Assembly (NCBI GenBank): GCA_903892365.1
Contig: CAITIF010000163.1
Coordinates: forward strand, 1-6,600
Reading direction: 5' to 3'
From: an uncultured Pirellula sp.
GTDB lineage: Bacteria > Planctomycetota > Planctomycetia > Pirellulales > Pirellulaceae
DNA: 6,600 nucleotides
Positions within the stretch are counted from its first letter, which is position 1, and each line of letters begins with the position of its first letter. Made by a program: the position numbers and the translations under genes. Below, piece by piece: positions 1 to 6,200 of this stretch. The notes beneath the pieces were generated by a model. That model did no database searches. It was not told the origin of the DNA and saw only the letters and a program-made list of their open reading frames with translations.

Positions 1-1
1 G

Positions 2-1561
2 TATGAACTAAGCAATTGGTCAGCCTATGGTGATTGGCGTTTATTCTACCTGGATCGCGACCGAATCGAGAAAGTCACTGTGGAAGATGTAAAAAAGGTC
101 GCACTGAAGTATTTCAAGGATAGCAATCGCACAACAGGTATCTTTGTACCGACCGCGCAGCCCAATCGATCCTCGATCCCACAAAGCCCCAACTTGGATA
201 CGCTGGTGGCGGGATACCAAGGGCGCGAATCAAAATTGTCGGGCGAAGTGTTTTTGCCCACTCCCGAAAACGTAGCCGCCCGAGTGTTTCGTGGCACTCT
301 TGCATCCGGTGTTAAGTATGCCATGCTGCCCAAACAAGTCCGAGGTGACAAGTTTGTAATGAAACTGACCCTTCGCTTTGGATCGGAGACGTCCCTGTCC
401 AATCCAAAATGGATTCAAGCCAGCAAAATGATCGGCAGTGCATGGATGCTGGGTACCAAGGATTTAACAGAGGCACAGATCCAAGACGGTTTTGAAGCAC
501 TGCAGGCAGAATGTGCGGCGATTAGCGACGCAGGTTCCGTGACTTTCGAAGTTTCAGGCAAGAAGAAGTATTTTGAAGAAACCTTGGACCTTCTCAAGAA
601 AGTTCTACGAGAGGCGAGTTTCCCAAGCGAAGAGTTCGAGCTTCTCAAAACCAAACGCAGTGCTGAGATTGAAGCGGCCTTGACCGACCCTTCGTACCTT
701 GCACAAAACGCCCTGTCCAAGAGACTGAATCCCTTCCCCGAATCGAGCGTGCACTATGTACCAACCGGGAAAGAGACTATTGAAAGGATGGCCGCCATTT
801 CTGACAAGGACGTTCGCGAGCTGTACCAGAAATTTCTTGGCGGCTCGGTGGGTGAGTTAACGATCGTCGGTGCGTTCGACAAAGATGTAGCCATCCAACT
901 GACATCGTCCATGCTGGATGGATGGAAGTCCAGTGAAGCCTTCATCAGGATCGCCAAGCCTTTCCAAGCCATGAAGCCTGATACGATTTCCATCGAGACG
1001 CCGGATAAGGAGAATGCAACGTACCTTGCAGCCTCCAACCTGCCCATTCGATCCGATGACCCAGAATGGGAAGCCATGTTCATTGCAAACGATATCCTTG
1101 GTGGTGGATCATTATCGAGTCGTCTTGGCGAACGCGTTCGAGAGCAAGAAGGACTTTCATACGGCGTTGGAAGCCAGTTCATGGCCCGAGCGCTCGACCG
1201 CACCGCCGTCTTCATGACCTATGCAATTACCAACCCAACGAATCGTGATAAAGTGGTCTCGACGATCGATGAGGTATTTGCACAAATGTCCAAAGAAGGT
1301 ATCACCGACGAGGAGCTTGAGTCATCGAAGACCAGTTTCCTCAAAGGGGTCGAGGACTCGTTGAGCGATGACGCTCAGCTGATGGCGACTTTGCATCAAT
1401 ATCTTGAATCGGGCAGGGACGAAGCGTTCTTGGCTCGTCGGCTAGCGAAGATCAAGAAGTTAACCAAGGCAGACATCAACGCCGTTTTAAGCAAATTGCT
1501 GGATATAAAGGGGCGAGTGATTGTCACGGCTGGCGACTTTGCGGGTAAAGCCAAGGAATAA
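2..1561 (+). CDS. M16 (pitrilysin-type) peptidase family protein, C-terminal part; 5' end lies before the window
   Basis: The frame is open from base 2 to the TAA at 1559-1561, giving 519 visible residues. The GTG at base 80 is an internal valine and not the start: the codons before it (bases 2-79) already encode conserved M16 sequence leading into VTVEDVKKVA. Visible residues 1 to about 60 look like the end of one M16 repeat (SNRTTGIFVPT and linker). A second repeat follows: a domain at about 90-300 and a partner domain at about 310-515, the latter carrying GGGSLSSRLGERVREQEGLS (residues 367-386), the conserved Arg-rich/GLxY element of M16 C-terminal domains. Where a catalytic HxxEH would fall (about 142-146) the residues are KMIGS, so this half is probably non-catalytic. 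In two-half M16 proteins the zinc site normally sits in the first half, which is outside the window. Such enzymes degrade peptides, often in the periplasm or cell envelope; the location cannot be judged here because the N-terminus is missing. Confidence 0.95.
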   Translation, partial: YELSNWSAYGDWRLFYLDRDRIEKVTVEDVKKVALKYFKDSNRTTGIFVPTAQPNRSSIPQSPNLDTLVAGYQGRESKLSGEVFLPTPENVAARVFRGTLASGVKYAMLPKQVRGDKFVMKLTLRFGSETSLSNPKWIQASKMIGSAWMLGTKDLTEAQIQDGFEALQAECAAISDAGSVTFEVSGKKKYFEETLDLLKKVLREASFPSEEFELLKTKRSAEIEAALTDPSYLAQNALSKRLNPFPESSVHYVPTGKETIERMAAISDKDVRELYQKFLGGSVGELTIVGAFDKDVAIQLTSSMLDGWKSSEAFIRIAKPFQAMKPDTISIETPDKENATYLAASNLPIRSDDPEWEAMFIANDILGGGSLSSRLGERVREQEGLSYGVGSQFMARALDRTAVFMTYAITNPTNRDKVVSTIDEVFAQMSKEGITDEELESSKTSFLKGVEDSLSDDAQLMATLHQYLESGRDEAFLARRLAKIKKLTKADINAVLSKLLDIKGRVIVTAGDFAGKAKE

Positions 1562-1563
1562 GT

Positions 1564-1576
1564 TCGCAGATTGCGA
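1564..1576. other. Short perfect hairpin in the convergent intergenic gap
   Basis: TCGCA (1564-1568), loop GAT, TGCGA (1572-1576). The 5-bp stem occupies almost the whole 15-base gap (1562-1576) between the peptidase stop and the stop of the minus-strand yaiI gene. It has no following T-tract on either strand, so it does not qualify as a standard intrinsic terminator. It could weakly serve both converging transcripts or be chance. Confidence 0.3.
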
Positions 1577-2035
1577 TCATGGATTCTTGAGACGGCGCGT
1601 GAGCACCCGGTCCAAAGTGGAAGCGAAGGCGGATTTGTCCTTGCTTCCATAAGGTTTAGGGCCCGACATTTCCATGCCGGCCCCTCGCGCCGCATCCAGC
1701 AGGTCACGAGCAGCTAACCGGCTTTTTACATTCCGGTCATCAAACTCTTCCCCACGTGGCTCAATCACCAGTACGCCTTGATCAACCAGTTGAGCTGCCA
1801 ATGGAATGTCCGCGGTGATGCAAATGTCGCCGGGCTTGGCATGATCCACGATGTATTTGTCGGCAATGTTGGGCCCGTCGGGGACAGCAATGCTGGTGAT
1901 GCGACTGGAGTTGCCCGGGGTGGCAATGGATTGATTCGCGACCAGGATGACCGGCAAATTGAGTCGTGCAGAGGCCCGAAACACGATCTCTTTCACGTCG
2001 CGAGGGGCGGCATCCGCATCAATCCATATTTGCAT
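1577..2035 (-). CDS. yaiI: YaiI/YqxD family protein (UPF0178, DUF188), 152 aa
   Basis: The protein matches the YaiI/YqxD family along its full length. It opens with MQIWIDADAAPRDVKEIV (family pattern xIWVDADAxP, acidic residues D6 and D8). It then has GDICITADIPLA (69-80), EPRGEEFDD (92-100), the NVKSRLAARDLLDAAR segment (102-117) and the C-terminal GPKPYGSKDKSAFASTLDR (125-143). The family has a PIN-like fold with clustered acidic residues, and its biochemical role is not established; nuclease activity would be inference. I chose the ATG at 2035-2033 because family members start at MxIWVDAD. A longer in-frame start at 2068 would add 11 unrelated residues and overlap the upstream epimerase by 31 bp. 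With the chosen start the gap to the epimerase stop is 2 bp, which suggests translational coupling. No signal peptide or membrane segment is seen. It is the last gene of the run. Confidence 0.95.
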   Translation of the reverse strand: MQIWIDADAAPRDVKEIVFRASARLNLPVILVANQSIATPGNSSRITSIAVPDGPNIADKYIVDHAKPGDICITADIPLAAQLVDQGVLVIEPRGEEFDDRNVKSRLAARDLLDAARGAGMEMSGPKPYGSKDKSAFASTLDRVLTRRLKNP

Positions 2036-2037
2036 TC

Positions 2038-3051
2038 TCAGTGAATCCCGTAATAACTTCGATACCAATCGACAAAATGCTTAATTCCGTCTTCAATCGA
2101 AGTGGATGGCGAAAATCCAATCTTTCGCGCTAAGGAACTGACATCCGCATTTGTCTCGAGAACATCCCCTGGCTGGATCGGCATCATGTTCAATTTGGCG
2201 GATATGCCTAGAGTGTTCTCCAATACGCGAATAAAACGCAACAGTTCCGTCGGCTGTTGATTCCCGATGTTAAAAACTTGATAGGGAGCCGAGCTGGTCG
2301 ATGGATCGGGCTGCTGGCTATTCCATTCTGGATTGGGCGTCGGAATGCACTGCGATACGCGAACAATGGATTCGGCGATGTCATCCACATAAGTAAAATC
2401 CCGTTTCATAAGGCCGGAATTGTATACGTCGATAGGGGTCCCTTCCAAAATCGATTTGGTGAACTTGAACAGAGCCATATCCGGTCGCCCCCACGGGCCA
2501 TACACTGTAAAAAACCGGAGTCCCGTTGTAGGAAGTTGAAACAAGTGGGAATAGGAATGAGCCATGAGCTCGTTGGATTTTTTGGTGGCAGCGTACAAAC
2601 TGAGCGGGTGATCCGCTGGGTCGGAAACAGAAAATGGCTGCGAGCTGTTACTGCCGTACACGCTGGAGCTGCTGGCATAAACCAAATGCTTCACTTGGGA
2701 ATGGCGGCATCCTTCTAAAATGGAAAGTGTTCCATTCAAATTGGAATCCACATACGCTTCAGGATGTTCCAAGGAGTATCGAACACCGGCTTGCGCTGCG
2801 AGATGAATTACCTGATCGAACGAATGTTCCTGAAACAGTCGTCGCATCGCATTTCGATCCGTTAAATCGATTTTCCGAAAATCGAAATTGGCGTCACCTT
2901 GCAATTGAGCCAAACGAGCATGCTTCAAATTGACGTCGTAGTATTCGTTCAGGCTATCCAAACCAACGACTTGGATGCCGTTCTGGATAAAGCGTCGCGC
3001 CACATGCATTCCGATGAAGCCAGCAACACCGGTGACTAAAACCTTGCTCAT
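2038..3051 (-). CDS. UDP-glucuronate 4-epimerase (NAD-dependent epimerase/dehydratase, extended SDR), 337 aa
   Basis: This enzyme would interconvert UDP-glucuronate and UDP-galacturonate in the cytoplasm, supplying GalA for surface polysaccharide or lipid sugars. The Rossmann glycine motif is at the N-terminus (TGVAGFIG, residues 7-14). The YYDVNLKHARL segment (37-47) and HLAAQAGVRYS (83-93) are typical of UDP-GlcA epimerases. The catalytic set is Ser127-Ser129 with Tyr153 and Lys157 (YAATKKSNE). FFTVYGPWGRPDMALFKF (180-197), RDFTYVDDI (217-225) and IQPGDVLETNADV (292-304) distinguish this subfamily from plain UDP-glucose 4-epimerase (GalE). The length is normal for the family and nothing is missing. 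The ATG at 3051-3049 shares the bases ATGA with the stop of the upstream 187-aa gene, so translation is probably coupled. No convincing Shine-Dalgarno is present. No glycosyltransferases or other sugar-nucleotide genes are in view, so the polymer it serves is unknown. Substrate assignment is by motif similarity. Confidence 0.94.
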   Translation of the reverse strand: MSKVLVTGVAGFIGMHVARRFIQNGIQVVGLDSLNEYYDVNLKHARLAQLQGDANFDFRKIDLTDRNAMRRLFQEHSFDQVIHLAAQAGVRYSLEHPEAYVDSNLNGTLSILEGCRHSQVKHLVYASSSSVYGSNSSQPFSVSDPADHPLSLYAATKKSNELMAHSYSHLFQLPTTGLRFFTVYGPWGRPDMALFKFTKSILEGTPIDVYNSGLMKRDFTYVDDIAESIVRVSQCIPTPNPEWNSQQPDPSTSSAPYQVFNIGNQQPTELLRFIRVLENTLGISAKLNMMPIQPGDVLETNADVSSLARKIGFSPSTSIEDGIKHFVDWYRSYYGIH

Positions 3052-3611
3052 TTTGTTTTTGGGATCTTGGGTAGGCTAACGCCGGAGAGAATTGAGCTCG
3101 ATGGCTGTTCCGAGTTCGTTCCACGTTGTACACCAATAGTGCACCATCGTTCGAGACTAGGAATATTGAAAATGTTGCCGTCCACACCCAACTCGGTACA
3201 CCAGGACAAATCTTTGTGCCCCAGCTCCCCCCAACTCCAAAGCAACCGGATTGAGTTTTTGGCTTTAGGAATTCCTCGCGACGTCCAGGCAGAAGCGTAT
3301 GTCAACAGCACCTTTCGATCGACAATTACGACGTTGCTATCCATGACGCTATCGATGACACTATCCGCGGAATAGTCTTTAGAGTCCATACCCAAGGAAC
3401 CACTGGCGGTGCCATGTGGGGGGAGGTCCGATGCAATTGGGACGTTTCGCCATTCGATCGATGTGGCAGAAGCGATCCTAGATGCCATGGACGCCCGTAT
3501 TCGCTCCGTGGTACGAGTGACGATCGCCCTGTGAACTGGCTGGAGCGAGACCAAGGTCCAAACTTGAACCGTTTGCGGTTTTAGATTTCGGATCAATCGC
3601 GGATCTGCCAT
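3048..3611 (-). CDS. Uncharacterised 187-aa protein between nadE and the epimerase
   Basis: I do not recognise a family. I call it real because the frame is open for 187 codons, fills what would otherwise be a 540-base gap in a tightly packed run, overlaps the end of nadE by 19 bp, and ends in an ATGA overlap with the epimerase start. By hand count its third codon position is about 56% G+C, nothing like random AT-rich filler. The protein is basic and Ser-rich near the N-terminus (residues 27-52), with no signal peptide and no membrane segment. It has three tandem (x)DSV units at 83-92, then a probable beta-rich part (VVIVDRKVLLTY, 94-105). A Trp-rich stretch (125-157) follows, including WSWGELGHKDLSWC and ERWC; there are seven Trp in all and two Cys (138 and 157). 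The ATG at 3611 is assumed; a TTG at 3596 overlaps the nadE stop as TTGA and is a credible alternative. It may be lineage-restricted. Confidence 0.7.
   Translation of the reverse strand: MADPRLIRNLKPQTVQVWTLVSLQPVHRAIVTRTTERIRASMASRIASATSIEWRNVPIASDLPPHGTASGSLGMDSKDYSADSVIDSVMDSNVVIVDRKVLLTYASAWTSRGIPKAKNSIRLLWSWGELGHKDLSWCTELGVDGNIFNIPSLERWCTIGVQRGTNSEQPSSSILSGVSLPKIPKTK
3331..3366 (-). repeat. Three tandem 12-bp units inside the 187-aa gene
   Basis: On the plus strand the units are ACGTTGCTATCC, ATGACGCTATCG and ATGACACTATCC, end to end. The last two differ at two positions; the first is more diverged. On the coding strand they give the repeated Asp-Ser steps of DSVIDSVMDS. The in-frame unit length keeps the gene open. 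Confidence 0.7.
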
Positions 3612-5725
3612 AAGGATCTTCTGAGGCTTGAAGAGTCAAGCCAAGCCGAAGGGTTGGCATCTGTAGGCATGCGCCAGTCGCCCCGCGGAGACAACGACAC
3701 GGTTCCAACCTTTGGACCGTCTGGTACACAGGTCCGTTTGAATTGTGCGGAAAAGAACCTACGTAGAAAAGTCTTCAAGACGCTGGAGATCAGCTCCTCC
3801 GAATACACAGTGCTGAATTTTGCGTTTCTTGCGAGTAACAGAATCTTTTCAGGTGACGCGCCGCCGCGAACGAAGTGATACAGGAAGAAATCATGCAATT
3901 CGTAAGGGCCCAGAGTCGCTTCGGTGTTTTGGTGCAACGATTTGTTTACAGTCAACGGCAACAATTCAGGTGAAATCGGCGTGTCCACAATGTCCAACAA
4001 GATACGTTGTATTTCGCCCGTATACCGAGTCGTTGCAACGTGCTTCACGAGGAACTTGACTAAGGTTTTTGGAACAGAACAATTCACGTTGTACATCGAC
4101 ATGTGGTCCGCATTGTAGGTCGACCAACCCAGTGCCGACTCGGAGAGATCACCTGTGCCGATCACAAACCCGCGGTTCATCAACAGAAGAGTTCGAACGC
4201 GGGCCTGTACGTTTTCGAAGACCAAATCATGGCGACGCTCATTTGGAAGATGTTCCAGTTCCGTCTGCAAGGAATCTACCGTGCGTCCGTGAAGTGAGAT
4301 ACCGAGCGGTTGATGATTCAAGTCGCGAAAAACATTCAGACATTGCTCACGAATATCGATGGTTTCCAGCGACAAGCCTAGAAGCTCCGTCAATTGCGAG
4401 GCATTGCTTCTGGTTTGTTGCGATGTCCCGAAACCGGGCATGGTAATTCCAATCAAGCGGTCTTTGGGAAGGCCGGTTGCATCCAGCATTTGAGCAGCTA
4501 CGATCAGCGCCAGCGTGCTGTCCAGTCCTCCCGAAACGCCAATCACCAGTGGTAGATTCGTGGGCAACATGGAAACCCGTTTTGCTAATGCGGCGCATTG
4601 GATTTCAAAAATCTCGTTGCAGCGTTCTTCCAATTCGGCCGACTCATCAGGAACAAAAGGATGCGCATCGACATAACGCTGGAGCCTCGAAGAGACTCCT
4701 TGCCCCACTTCATAGTTCAGCTCGAAAGGTATACGACGAAAGGTTCGGTGAAACTGTGGCGAGTTCAGTTGGTGCATGGTGCCAGTGATACGACGATCAT
4801 GATCCAGGCGATCCAGGTCGACATCGGCGGTAGCAAAACTGTGTAGGAACAGTGTTGCTTCCGAAAGCGGTGTTTCTTCCGTATGTGGGGGTGCTTGCGA
4901 AGCATGAATTCCCAGCCCTGTACCGACTCGTTTGGATTCCGAAAGAATGGAACCATTTTCAGAGACAAAACAATGTCCACCAAACACCAAGTCGGTCGTC
5001 GATTCAGTGGGCCCTGCGCTTGCGTAAGCGTAAGCGGCGATACACTTCCCGGATTGCATGGCAACAAGCTTCTTGCGATACGATGCTTTTCCGACGGTTT
5101 CGTTGCTGGCCGACAGATTCAGAAGAACGTTCGCTCCGGCTAAAGTTTGCTGCGAGCTGGGCGGTATGGGTACCCACAAGTCTTCGCAAATCTCGATCCC
5201 CACCACGGCTTGGCCACAAGTGAACAGTAGGTCCGTTCCAAACGGTACGCACAGTTTGGTACGGTAGAACGAATCGACGCCGACGGAAGAGCTTTCCAGT
5301 GACAGCTCGACCTCGGAGGGCAAATGAGTCGAACCGGATTGGAACCATCGACCTTCGTAAAACTCTTGATACGTTGGCAAATGCTGCTTGGGAACCATCC
5401 CAAGAATGTTGCCATCGCCCAGCACGGCAGCCACATTAAACAGCTTTCCCTGCAAAGCAAACGGCAATCCCACGACAACGAGCTGTTTGGTTTTGACAGC
5501 TTGAGCGAGCGCAATCAGCTCTGCCAAGCAGGCATCCAACAAGGTGCGTTGCGTGAACAGTTCCCCACACGTGTAGCCGCTTAGACAAAGCTCGCCGAAG
5601 ACCACCACGTCGGAATCCGAAAAACCTTGCAAAGCAGTTTGGATTGCCAAGCGATTGGATTTCGGGTTTGCAACGGAAGTGCTCGTGCATGCAGCCGTGA
5701 CACGCAGGAAGCCGAATGGATTCAT
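3593..5725 (-). CDS. nadE: Glutamine-dependent NAD+ synthase, 710 aa
   Basis: NadE makes NAD+ from deamido-NAD+, ATP and ammonia taken from glutamine. Both expected domains are present and intact. The N-terminal nitrilase-type glutaminase (about 1-300) has its triad: Glu45 in FGELCLSGYT, Lys113 in VPKQHLP and Cys180 in GIEICEDLW. ESTTDL (241-246) is another family block. The C-terminal synthetase (about 360-680) has the ATP-binding P-loop SGGLDST (398-404), TGDLSESALGW (524-534) and HMSMYNVNCSVPKTLVKF (541-558). It ends with the SLSPRGDWRMP block (677-687) seen in the long mycobacterial-type enzyme. I chose the ATG at 5725 because MNPFGFLRVTAAC aligns with the family N-terminus. An in-frame start at 5827 would add 34 unrelated residues and overlap the preceding gene by 61 bp. 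It lies 41 bp after the CaMKII-hub-like gene and its stop lies within the start of the 187-aa gene. No frameshift or missing residue is seen. Confidence 0.97.
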   Translation of the reverse strand: MNPFGFLRVTAACTSTSVANPKSNRLAIQTALQGFSDSDVVVFGELCLSGYTCGELFTQRTLLDACLAELIALAQAVKTKQLVVVGLPFALQGKLFNVAAVLGDGNILGMVPKQHLPTYQEFYEGRWFQSGSTHLPSEVELSLESSSVGVDSFYRTKLCVPFGTDLLFTCGQAVVGIEICEDLWVPIPPSSQQTLAGANVLLNLSASNETVGKASYRKKLVAMQSGKCIAAYAYASAGPTESTTDLVFGGHCFVSENGSILSESKRVGTGLGIHASQAPPHTEETPLSEATLFLHSFATADVDLDRLDHDRRITGTMHQLNSPQFHRTFRRIPFELNYEVGQGVSSRLQRYVDAHPFVPDESAELEERCNEIFEIQCAALAKRVSMLPTNLPLVIGVSGGLDSTLALIVAAQMLDATGLPKDRLIGITMPGFGTSQQTRSNASQLTELLGLSLETIDIREQCLNVFRDLNHQPLGISLHGRTVDSLQTELEHLPNERRHDLVFENVQARVRTLLLMNRGFVIGTGDLSESALGWSTYNADHMSMYNVNCSVPKTLVKFLVKHVATTRYTGEIQRILLDIVDTPISPELLPLTVNKSLHQNTEATLGPYELHDFFLYHFVRGGASPEKILLLARNAKFSTVYSEELISSVLKTFLRRFFSAQFKRTCVPDGPKVGTVSLSPRGDWRMPTDANPSAWLDSSSLRRSLWQIRD

Positions 5726-5766
5726 AATGAGCTTTGAAGACGGTTGTCGTGCAAAAGAAAAAACAC

Positions 5767-6162
5767 TTATCGGGCAGGGCTTCGATGAAAATGAACGTGC
5801 TTCCATCGCCCTTGCTGTCGGTGCCAAACGCGTGTTTCTTCCATGGACGAAGAAACGGGTTTTCCATCATGGATACGTTGTGTCAATCGTACGTAAGCGA
5901 TCAAAGCAACATCTCCCATGATTCGAATATGAGGAGCGACAATCGTGGATTGCACTGGGGTCGATGGACCATTCGACGGCAAGTTGAAGTAGTAATTGTG
6001 AAATTCCAAGCCGTCCACGAGATTGCCAAGGGCTTCAGGCTCAAAGCACGTGAGTGAATCGTCGCAAAGTTCGGTGTAGGTGTCCCAGTCGCCAGAGGTA
6101 ATGGCAACCAGTAGTTTTTGAGTCAATTCCAGGACGGCATCGCGATCGGATTCTAAAGACAT
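5767..6162 (-). CDS. CaMKII association (hub) domain-like protein, NTF2/SnoaL-type fold, 131 aa
   Basis: This small cytoplasmic protein closely resembles the C-terminal association domain of animal Ca2+/calmodulin-dependent kinase II. Matching blocks are LTCFEPEALGNLVDGLEFH (37-55), PHIRIMGDVALIAYVRLTQ (77-95), EETRVWHR (108-115) and W120-KHVHFHRS (up to 128). The whole protein is that single domain; no kinase or other domain is attached. In animals the domain assembles the kinase into rings of 12 or 14 subunits. Stand-alone bacterial relatives belong to the wider NTF2-like/SnoaL group, where members either oligomerise or bind small ligands in a conical pocket. Two arginines corresponding to pocket residues of the animal hub are present (R92 and R111), but the Arg of the animal FHRFYF motif is Asn56 here. 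The role in this organism is unknown. The ATG at 6162 fits the expected N-terminal helix and is preceded by a purine-rich stretch (AGAGAGA), too close for a standard Shine-Dalgarno. Confidence 0.93.
   Translation of the reverse strand: MSLESDRDAVLELTQKLLVAITSGDWDTYTELCDDSLTCFEPEALGNLVDGLEFHNYYFNLPSNGPSTPVQSTIVAPHIRIMGDVALIAYVRLTQRIHDGKPVSSSMEETRVWHRQQGRWKHVHFHRSPAR
5834..5856. repeat. 8-bp perfect inverted repeat inside the CaMKII hub-like gene
   Basis: GTTTCTTC (5834-5841) and GAAGAAAC (5849-5856) are separated by 7 bases. It falls in the codons for VSSSMEET, and Ser-Ser and Glu-Glu codons naturally give TCTTC and GAAGA, so it may simply follow from the protein sequence. Confidence 0.35.
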
Positions 6163-6200
6163 TCTCTCTGTTTTCTTTCTAGCAAACGATAAGCAAAAGG

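Noticed and set aside
754..1215. 153-codon minus-strand open frame inside the M16 gene
   Set aside because: It lies entirely antisense to strongly conserved M16 sequence, and its translation resembles no protein; a shadow frame.
80..1561. GTG at base 80 as the start of the M16 gene
   Set aside because: The frame is open and clearly M16-like from base 2, so the GTG is an internal valine of a gene that starts before the window.
2036..2068. Longer YaiI starting at 2068
   Set aside because: The family begins at MxIWVDAD, and the extension would only overlap the epimerase C-terminal codons.
2257..2718. 153-codon plus-strand open frame opposite the epimerase
   Set aside because: Antisense to conserved SDR motifs, with no recognisable product or start signal.
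3067..3375. 102-codon plus-strand open frame opposite the 187-aa gene
   Set aside because: Considered as the rival coding frame for this region, but it has no operon context, while the minus-strand frame fits both neighbouring junctions exactly.
4069..4446. 125-codon plus-strand open frame opposite nadE
   Set aside because: Antisense to the conserved synthetase domain; the translation is low-quality and rich in Arg, Ser and His.
5014..5036. GCGTAA direct repeats and a small CGCTT/AAGCG stem within nadE
   Set aside because: They encode the AYAYASA stretch of a conserved NadE segment, so codon repetition explains them.
5726..5766. T-rich run on the minus strand just after the hub-like gene as an intrinsic terminator
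   Set aside because: No GC-rich stem precedes the T-run, so nothing supports termination before nadE.
5726..5827. Longer NadE starting at 5827
   Set aside because: The extra 34 residues have no family similarity and lie over the end of the CaMKII hub-like gene; MNPFGFLRVTAAC matches the family N-terminus.
6163..6200. Possible promoter in the 38-base gap before the hub-like gene
   Set aside because: A TTTGCT direct repeat is visible, but no pair of -35 and -10 elements with proper spacing could be supported.
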